NCBI GenBank assembly: GCA_002298545.1
Contig: DBKQ01000099.1
Span: 1-10,545, forward strand
DNA length: 10,545 nt
Direction: 5' to 3'
Source of the DNA: Prevotella sp. UBA746
GTDB taxonomy: Bacteria > Bacteroidota > Bacteroidia > Bacteroidales > Bacteroidaceae
The notes under the pieces were generated by a model, which saw nothing but the letters and a program-made list of their open reading frames with translations, had not been told where the DNA came from and searched no databases. The position numbers and the translations under genes were made by a program. Shown here piece after piece: positions 1-5,273 of the stretch (the stretch's first letter is position 1; each line of letters begins with the position of its first letter).

Positions 1-53
1 GTTAGGGTGTGAGGGTAAAAAACTTTTTTGTTTATTTCATGCCTTTTTCGTAA

Positions 54-81
54 ATTCTTTATTCTTCGTTCTTAATTCTTC
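54..81. repeat. Four-copy 7-base tandem repeat upstream of the btuB-like gene
   Basis: Copies of NTTCTTN begin at 54, 61, 68 and 75, giving an exact 7-base period (ATTCTTT, ATTCTTC, GTTCTTA, ATTCTTC). A decayed fifth unit (ATTTATT) follows at 82. The array lies directly upstream of the candidate -7 element at 93-100 and covers the place where its -33 element should be. Whether copy number varies, or affects expression, cannot be told from one sequence. Confidence 0.6.
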
Positions 82-92
82 ATTTATTTACT

Positions 93-100
93 TACCTTTG
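93..100 (+). promoter_or_regulatory. Candidate Bacteroidetes -7 promoter element for the btuB-btuG operon
   Basis: TACCTTTG matches the Bacteroidetes primary-sigma -7 consensus TAnnTTTG. No good TTTG -33 element is found 19-21 bases upstream; that spot is occupied by the 7-base tandem repeat. If used, transcription would start near 106 and leave a leader of only about 30 bases, too short for a riboswitch. The rest of 1-136 is AT-rich and shows no other feature apart from the adjacent repeat. Confidence 0.5.
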
Positions 101-136
101 TCCTTAAATAAGAAAACCATCTAATATCATGTTTAT

Positions 137-2059
137 ATGAATAGATTTTATGTTTCTTTACTTTTATTGTTGAATGTTTTCAATGCTTTTGCTCAGCAAA
201 AGCTTAACAATTATAACGATACGGTATTGTCTATTTCCAATGTTGTTTGTGTTGGAGAGCGTCCTCGTTATCTTACTCCGAGTCAGACAATATCCGGCGA
301 GACTCTCCATAATCTTTCTACATCTTCGGTTGCTGATGCCTTGAAGTATTTTTCTGGTGTTCAGATTAAGGATTATGGTGGCTTGGGTGGACTGAAGACT
401 GTAAATGTACGCTCTCTTGGTTCGCAGCATGTCGGTGTTTATCTTGATGGTATTCGTATTACGAATGCTCAGAATGGACAAGTGGATTTAGGCAAGTATT
501 CTTTGTCTAACATGGAATCCGTTTCTCTATATAATGCCAATAAAAATGAACGATTACAGTCGGCATCCGAGTATGCTTCTGCTGCCACGGTGTATATGCA
601 GACGAAGAAACCGGACCGTACTACGTTTAATATAGAATATGGTAACGGTTCGTTTGGCTTGAATAAGTTGAAAGGATATTTCTCATTAAAGGATTTATTT
701 TTTGTTGATGCCGAGTATCAGCATACGGATGGAGATTACAAGTTTAAGTTTAAGTCGACTTCTGAAGATACCATTGGTAGGCGTTCTAATTCTGATATTT
801 CTTTTTATCGACTGGAGGCTGCAGGTTTTTACAAAGGTTTTACTGCTCATGTTTACTATTACAATTCAGAAAGAGGATTGCCGGGACCTGTCATTCGTCG
901 TCTGTCAGACCAATGGAGCTCCAAGGACAGACAATGGGATCAGAATTTCTTCTTGCAGACTTCTTATAAAAAGCTTTGGAGTGATTTCGGCTTGCGTGCC
1001 AATTTAAAGTATTCGTATGATTATCTTCATTATTTGCAGGATCCGGAGAAAAATGCATCTGCAATGTATTGTAATAATCATTATGCACAGCAAGATATGT
1101 ATGGCTCAGTTGCTGGATCGTATAATAAAAGATGGTTTTCTGTTACGGCAAGTACTGATTTAAGATGGACGGATTTGAATTGCGATGTATACAGGTTTAA
1201 TTATGTATATCGTATAGATTCAAAAAGTCTGCTGTCGTTTATTGCTTCCTATAAGGGACTTGAGGCAAATATTGCCTTACTTTATACCAATATAAAAGAC
1301 AATACGAAGAGTGGCGGTGCATCACTCAGTAAATTTGCACCTATGTATTTGCTTTCGTATAAATATAAACGTTTTATTTTCCGTGCTTTCCATAAGAAGA
1401 TATTTCGTGCTCCAACTCTTAATGACTTGTATTACACAGTTGTTGGAACAACAAGTCTGAAGCCTGAATACACTTCGCAGTGGGATGCCGGCGTAGATTA
1501 TAAGGACAGTCATTTTCATCTTGCAGCAGATGGATATTATAATAATATCGACGACAAAATTGTGGCAATACCTATGAAAAGCCAATTCCGTTGGTCAATG
1601 GTAAACTTCGGCAAGGTAAAATCGCTCGGCATTTCTGTTTCCGGCGGATACAATGCGGAATGGCGCAAGTTCTCCTTGTCGGCAAACGGGAATTATACTT
1701 GTCAGAAAGATCTTGACTATAGCACGCCAGGTTCTCCGGAGTATAAGCACTATGTGCCGTATTCGCCGTTACATTCAGCTTCGATGATTCTTGATTTGGC
1801 TTATGACTCGTATTCACTTTGCACATCATTCCTGTATACAGGCGAGCGCTTTGCTCTCCTTTCAAATAATGCCGACGACATGTTGGGAGATTGGTATACG
1901 GTAGATTTAAAACTGAACAAGCGTTTCGTCTTGAAAAACCGAAATGTGATACAGGCAACGATAGAATGCAACAATGTAACAGATTCCCGGCATGAGGTAG
2001 TAAAGCGTTACCCTATGCCGGGAAGGAACTGGAAGTTTACAGTAAAGTTTGAACTTTAA
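137..2059 (+). CDS. btuB: TonB-dependent outer-membrane receptor, BtuB-like (probable corrinoid importer)
   Basis: 640 residues, close to the length of E. coli BtuB (about 614) and much shorter than SusC-type receptors. A signal peptide of about 19 residues ends at AFA-QQ. A possible TonB-box stretch lies near residues 29-40 (TVLSISNVVCVG). The plug domain follows; it includes SVADALKYFSGVQ near 64-76, then GGLKTVNVRSLG near 84-95 and the YLDGIRI motif near 102-108. The remainder has the alternating pattern of a 22-strand barrel, and the protein ends in a typical outer-membrane C-terminus (VKFEL). It would sit in the outer membrane and import a corrinoid using TonB/ExbBD energy. The B12 assignment rests mainly on the gene 2 bases downstream, which is BtuG-like; as known from Bacteroides, BtuB and BtuG form a stable receptor-lid complex. 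Without that neighbour the substrate could be another chelate such as a siderophore or haem. The start at 137 overlaps the stop of a three-codon ORF (129-140). Confidence 0.8.
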   Translation: MNRFYVSLLLLLNVFNAFAQQKLNNYNDTVLSISNVVCVGERPRYLTPSQTISGETLHNLSTSSVADALKYFSGVQIKDYGGLGGLKTVNVRSLGSQHVGVYLDGIRITNAQNGQVDLGKYSLSNMESVSLYNANKNERLQSASEYASAATVYMQTKKPDRTTFNIEYGNGSFGLNKLKGYFSLKDLFFVDAEYQHTDGDYKFKFKSTSEDTIGRRSNSDISFYRLEAAGFYKGFTAHVYYYNSERGLPGPVIRRLSDQWSSKDRQWDQNFFLQTSYKKLWSDFGLRANLKYSYDYLHYLQDPEKNASAMYCNNHYAQQDMYGSVAGSYNKRWFSVTASTDLRWTDLNCDVYRFNYVYRIDSKSLLSFIASYKGLEANIALLYTNIKDNTKSGGASLSKFAPMYLLSYKYKRFIFRAFHKKIFRAPTLNDLYYTVVGTTSLKPEYTSQWDAGVDYKDSHFHLAADGYYNNIDDKIVAIPMKSQFRWSMVNFGKVKSLGISVSGGYNAEWRKFSLSANGNYTCQKDLDYSTPGSPEYKHYVPYSPLHSASMILDLAYDSYSLCTSFLYTGERFALLSNNADDMLGDWYTVDLKLNKRFVLKNRNVIQATIECNNVTDSRHEVVKRYPMPGRNWKFTVKFEL

Positions 2060-2061
2060 TA

Positions 2062-3174
2062 ATGCATAAAATGAGAATAAGATTCTATATTTATTTAATG
2101 AGCATTGCAGCAATGCTGTCAGCATGTTCCTTGGAGCCAGCCGACAATATTCCTGTAGAAACTCCAACGAAGACATCAGATAAGTTACTTGTCTTGTGTG
2201 AAGGTTTATGGGGGCTCGATAATTCTACTATTTCCCTTATTGATAATGGGGAGGTGACGAATTGTTGGTTTCAGAAAAACAATCCGAAGATGCATCTTGG
2301 AGATACGGGTAATGATATCATAATGGTTAATGACACGCTAATTGCCGTTTCCGTAAACTGGTCGAACATTATACAATATATGTATCCAGACGGCAGAGCA
2401 ATCACTGCAACCGAAAACATTCCAAATAACCGGCGTCTTGCCACGGATGGCGAAGGCTATCTATACTGCACATCGTATGCAGACAATGGATACGTGGCAA
2501 AGATTGACATACGGACAAAGGAAATTATTGATACCTGTCATGTTGGGTATGAGCCAGAGGGTATTGTTTATTTTCAGGGAAAGCTTTTCGTCGCAAATAC
2601 CGGAGGTTATGCACCGCAAACAGGTCATGCGTATGAATCAACAATATCCGTGGTAGATGCTCAAACGATGAAGGAACTGAAACGTATTGACACAGGTTGT
2701 ATAAACCTTTATGGAGCTATGGTCAGAAATGGACAGTTCTTGTGTCTGAACTCAGCAGGAGACAATTACGACATAGCGGCAAAATGTATCGTATTAAATA
2801 TGGCAAACGAAGAATTTCAAGTTTTTGATTTCTCAGCAACATATGCCACAGCTTATGCAGACAAGTTTTATTTGCTTGGTAGCGGATATTCTTACGTTAC
2901 CGGAAGTTATGAAATAAGTACACACGTAATAGAATTGCCGTCGATGAGCGAGGCTCAAGGTCTTGCGTCTTATTCGAGAGCCATGACAGAGATAGAAAAG
3001 ATGCAGAGTCCGTATGGAATATTCATTTCTCCGTATTCAGCCCACATGTATATTACCGACGCACGTGGAAATGTTATCAACGGAAGAGTTTATGAGTTTT
3101 CTGCATCAGGAGAATTGCTCAACAAGTATCTTTTGGAGGGAATAAATCCGGGAAAGATTCTATTTATGGAATAA
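2062..3174 (+). CDS. btuG: BtuG-like beta-propeller surface lipoprotein (DUF5074/YncE type)
   Basis: 370 residues. The N-terminus carries a lipoprotein signal with lipobox LSAC; Cys22 is the lipidated residue, followed by SLEPAD, which is mildly acidic and compatible with surface export in Bacteroidetes. The body has repeated blade-like strands, for example LATDGEGYLYCTSY, GYVAKIDIRTKEIID, PEGIVYFQGKLFVANTGG and TISVVDAQTMKEL. This fits the seven-bladed YncE/DUF5074 propeller fold. Known family: BtuG proteins of Bacteroides bind cobalamin very tightly at the cell surface and cap BtuB. The start is 2 bases after the receptor stop, so translation is probably coupled. ATG at 2071 (Met4) is an alternative start that keeps the lipobox. 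DUF5074 proteins also sit beside receptors for other ligands, so B12 specificity is inferred, not shown. Confidence 0.75.
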   Translation: MHKMRIRFYIYLMSIAAMLSACSLEPADNIPVETPTKTSDKLLVLCEGLWGLDNSTISLIDNGEVTNCWFQKNNPKMHLGDTGNDIIMVNDTLIAVSVNWSNIIQYMYPDGRAITATENIPNNRRLATDGEGYLYCTSYADNGYVAKIDIRTKEIIDTCHVGYEPEGIVYFQGKLFVANTGGYAPQTGHAYESTISVVDAQTMKELKRIDTGCINLYGAMVRNGQFLCLNSAGDNYDIAAKCIVLNMANEEFQVFDFSATYATAYADKFYLLGSGYSYVTGSYEISTHVIELPSMSEAQGLASYSRAMTEIEKMQSPYGIFISPYSAHMYITDARGNVINGRVYEFSASGELLNKYLLEGINPGKILFME

Positions 3175-3239
3175 TGAGCAAAGCTGACAATGTAATAAAT
3201 ATTTCTTTGTGATTTTTTTTAAAAAAGAGATATTTTATT

Positions 3240-3247
3240 TACCTTTG
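3240..3247 (+). promoter_or_regulatory. Candidate -7 promoter element for the third surface-protein gene
   Basis: TACCTTTG matches TAnnTTTG and lies 58 bases before the start codon at 3306. No TTTG occurs 19-21 bases upstream; the nearest (3206-3209) is 30 bases away. No convincing terminator separates this gene from the lipoprotein gene that ends at 3174, so read-through from the btuB promoter is also possible. Confidence 0.5.
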
Positions 3248-3305
3248 TACTTAGTAAGCCGTGTTTTGGCAAAAGTATTGTTGTTTTCATTTAAATTGAT
3301 AGAGT

Positions 3306-4445
3306 ATGAAAAAACTTTTACTTCCATTATTTTCACTTGCAATATGCGTCGAAAGTTTAGATGCACAGACACAACAGGTTTCTGTGGTTGAATATTGTCC
3401 AGCTCCAGGACAGTTTGTCAATCTACTTCCAGAAGTGGAGGAAGGCATGACAAAAGAACAGGTGTTGAAAGCCTGTGAAGACCAGCTTTCCAAACCAGGA
3501 TATCTCGTACATCTTGGTGGCTACGGCGGTTATATAACGGTGAAGTTTGATCATCCTGTAGAGAACAAGAAAGGTTCCGACCTGCTGATAAAAGGCAACG
3601 GCATGTATGCCACCGATGACCCGAAGTATGGCAAGGAAACAATAGGAGGTTCCATAGAGCCGGGTATTGTTTTTGTAGGAGTGGGAGATACACCGGAGAC
3701 GGCACAATGGTATGAACTTGCCGGTTCGGAGTACTTTACCCAGGAATGGCACAAGAATGAAATAACCTATTATCGTCCGACGGTAGAGTCGGGCAGTGCA
3801 GCGACCCCTGGTTCGATGTGCGACATGTATATAAAGCATGAGATATTAACGGAGAGAAGGGATATACCGGGTGAATGGTTTGGAGCAACAGCATGGTATC
3901 CCAAGATGGCAGCCCACAAGCAGACCTATTGGCCGCTATGGGAGACTGCCGACGAGCTGAAATTTACGGGACCGCGAGTTCCGGGAAATGCCGTGGAATA
4001 CACCGTCAATGGCAATCCTTATTGGGTGCAGTATCGTTATTCGGCAGATGCCTATGGCTATGTAGATGCCTGTCCGGCAAACGATGAGCTATATTCGTCG
4101 TTTGATATCGATTGGGCTGTAGACGACAATGGAAAGCCTGTAGCTCTCGACCATGTAGATTTTGTGCGCGTGATGTCTAGCGTGTTAAACTGCTGCGGAC
4201 TGCTCGGCGAGACTTCAACGGAGATAGACAAGTTTGAAGACTTGCATTTGAGACAAGGCTACGACGACAATCCTTATGTAATAACTCCTCGCCCGAATCC
4301 TAACGACCCGACGGGTATCATCGTTCCTTCGGCTACCGACAAATACGAAACTTCCGATGCATATTATACCCTTACCGGACAGCGCGTAGATACTTTGGTA
4401 AAGGGACAGATTTATATCCATAACGGCAAGAAAATAATGTATTAA
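3306..4445 (+). CDS. Secreted cell-surface protein linked to the btuB-btuG locus; function unknown
   Basis: 379 residues with a signal peptide of about 20 residues (cleavage near LDA-QT). The body carries blocks I recognise from a Bacteroidetes 'cell surface protein' family: PAPGQFVNLLPEVEEGMT (33-50), HLGGYGGYITVKFDHPV (69-85), GSIEPGIVFVG (115-125), WYELAGSEYF (135-144), EITYYRP (152-158), and near the C-terminus a CGLLGETSTEIDKFEDLHL block. This family often sits beside DUF5074 lipoproteins and TonB receptors. The last 30 or so residues (YYTLTGQRVDTL then IYIHNGKKIMY) look like a short export or anchoring tail common in Prevotella. No lipobox cysteine follows the signal peptide, so attachment is not by N-terminal lipidation. 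Its position suggests a helper in corrinoid capture, possibly analogous to the BtuH-type B12-binding proteins described in Bacteroides, but no homology to BtuH is claimed. A hairpin at 4501-4532 closes the gene. Confidence 0.7.
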   Translation: MKKLLLPLFSLAICVESLDAQTQQVSVVEYCPAPGQFVNLLPEVEEGMTKEQVLKACEDQLSKPGYLVHLGGYGGYITVKFDHPVENKKGSDLLIKGNGMYATDDPKYGKETIGGSIEPGIVFVGVGDTPETAQWYELAGSEYFTQEWHKNEITYYRPTVESGSAATPGSMCDMYIKHEILTERRDIPGEWFGATAWYPKMAAHKQTYWPLWETADELKFTGPRVPGNAVEYTVNGNPYWVQYRYSADAYGYVDACPANDELYSSFDIDWAVDDNGKPVALDHVDFVRVMSSVLNCCGLLGETSTEIDKFEDLHLRQGYDDNPYVITPRPNPNDPTGIIVPSATDKYETSDAYYTLTGQRVDTLVKGQIYIHNGKKIMY

Positions 4446-4500
4446 ACAATAGGAAAGAGGAATATTAAAAACTGTTTCCTTGTTTTAATTAATTTACAAT

Positions 4501-4532
4501 ATGGGCAGGTTTTCGTTTGAAAACTTGCCCAT
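4501..4532 (+). terminator. Hairpin terminator after the surface-protein gene
   Basis: A 14-base stem (4501-4514 with 4519-4532) closes on a 4-base loop GTTT. All pairs are Watson-Crick except one G-U. The following bases are AT-rich (GTCAATTATTATT) with no pure T run, so termination strength is uncertain. The right arm contains CTTG (4524-4527), which also serves as the candidate -33 element of the next promoter. Confidence 0.65.
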
Positions 4533-4555
4533 GTCAATTATTATTACTATCTTTG
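4524..4555 (+). promoter_or_regulatory. Candidate promoter for the transglycosylase leader
   Basis: TATCTTTG at 4548-4555 matches TAnnTTTG. CTTG at 4524-4527 lies 20 bases upstream, within the 19-21 base spacing known for Bacteroidetes promoters (consensus TTTG). Transcription would start near 4562, about 200 bases before the start codon at 4763. Confidence 0.6.
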
Positions 4556-4561
4556 CACACG

Positions 4562-4762
4562 AATTAAAAAACGGCGCAACCGCTTACGTATTGTTCAAGC
4601 ACGTTTCGCCACAGTATTAAACTGGTATCCAGGATCAACGCCATTTTCTCTTATTCAATGTTGAATCCGCGGGAATAATGTTCAGTATACAAAGTTCAGA
4701 GTATTAGCCAGAGCTTTTGTTTTGCCCAGCTAATACGGCCCAGATGCCAAAAACAAACAATT
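4562..4762 (+). promoter_or_regulatory. Long leader with several potential hairpins; possible cis-regulatory RNA or small RNA
   Basis: This fills most of the 317-base gap between 4445 and 4763. It contains no convincing ORF of its own and looks richer in G+C than the flanking spacers. Possible stems: GGCG 4573-4576 with CGCC 4607-4610, enclosing GCTT 4582-4585 with AAGC 4597-4600; GGATCAAC 4632-4639 with GTTGAATCC 4660-4668 (one bulged A), which competes with ATTCAA 4653-4658 / TTGAAT 4661-4666; and GTATTAGC 4701-4708 with GCTAATAC 4729-4736, a perfect 8-base stem. I do not recognise it as a named riboswitch class. It could be a 5' regulatory region or a separate small RNA; there is no clear terminator before 4763. 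Confidence 0.45.
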
Positions 4763-5206
4763 ATGAAGTTTTTAAAAGAGAGCAAGATTGTATTAGTATT
4801 ATTATTTATGTGTTTGCCATTTGCTGTTTATGCAGCTGGCGACGAACCAACAACAAACGAATTCGACTGGTCTCCAGTGATGGATGCCATCATCCAGGTA
4901 GAGAGTGAGGGCAACACGCGTGCCGTGAGTGGAAACTCAGTAGGTGCGATGCAGATAACACCGATATTGGTTGCAGAGTGTAACAACATTCTCAAAAGGC
5001 GCAAGAGTAAGAAGCGCTATTTGCTGAAAGACCGTTTTAACCTTGCCAAATCGAAGGAAATGTTTATTCTCATGCAGTCGTTCTACAATATGGAGAACAA
5101 TATAGAGAAGGCAATCCGATCGTGGAATGGAGGTATCCGATACTCCGTTCGTGGCACTCAGAAGTATTACAATAAGGTGATGTCACACTTGTCAAGTAAG
5201 AAGTAA
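4763..5206 (+). CDS. Small secreted lytic-transglycosylase-like (SLT/lysozyme fold) protein
   Basis: 147 residues. A signal peptide ends near VYAA-GD (about residue 25). The remainder is essentially one lysozyme-like domain. VESEGNTRAVSGNSVGAMQI (46-65) matches the SLT pattern ES-x-x-N...GAxGLMQI, with Glu47 as the predicted catalytic acid and GAMQI lining the active site. RSWNGG (119-124) matches the AYNAG block, and KYYNKV (134-139) the closing YVxxV-like block. It would cleave peptidoglycan glycan strands in the periplasm. It is shorter than the classical Slt/MltC/MltE proteins and has no binding domain. The gene stands alone between its own promoter and a strong terminator, behind a long leader. 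ATG at 4763 is chosen because it gives a proper signal peptide; the overlapping frame starting at 4717 does not. A muramidase role instead of lytic transglycosylase is possible. Confidence 0.75.
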   Translation: MKFLKESKIVLVLLFMCLPFAVYAAGDEPTTNEFDWSPVMDAIIQVESEGNTRAVSGNSVGAMQITPILVAECNNILKRRKSKKRYLLKDRFNLAKSKEMFILMQSFYNMENNIEKAIRSWNGGIRYSVRGTQKYYNKVMSHLSSKK

Positions 5207-5224
5207 ACAACAGATTTTAATAAT

Positions 5225-5264
5225 AGCGCCATCCGTAAATAATATGCGGATGGCGCTTTTTTTT
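5225..5264 (+). terminator. Strong intrinsic terminator shared by converging genes
   Basis: AGCGCCATCCG (5225-5235) pairs perfectly with CGGATGGCGCT (5247-5257) around an 11-base loop, followed by eight T (5257-5264). This ends the transglycosylase transcript. The leftward protease gene stops at 5274, just beyond it. On that strand the same stem is followed by ATTATTAAAA, so it probably also ends the leftward operon, though less strongly. Confidence 0.9.
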
Positions 5265-5273
5265 GATTATGTT

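Noticed and set aside
17..29. AAAAAACTTTTTT near the left edge as a terminator hairpin
   Set aside because: The loop is a single base and the stem is only A/T, so it cannot form a stable hairpin.
1572..1958. Leftward 128-codon frame inside the receptor gene
   Set aside because: It is antisense to the barrel-coding region of the receptor, with low-complexity, basic and cysteine-rich translation and no recognisable motif.
3211..3226. T-run followed by A-run (TTTTTTTTAAAAAA) as a terminator between the lipoprotein and surface-protein genes
   Set aside because: It has no G+C stem; a pure A/T palindrome is not a credible intrinsic terminator.
4717..4908. 63-codon rightward frame overlapping the transglycosylase start
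   Set aside because: It runs through the structured leader and out of frame into the transglycosylase. The frame starting at 4763 has the signal peptide and catalytic motif.
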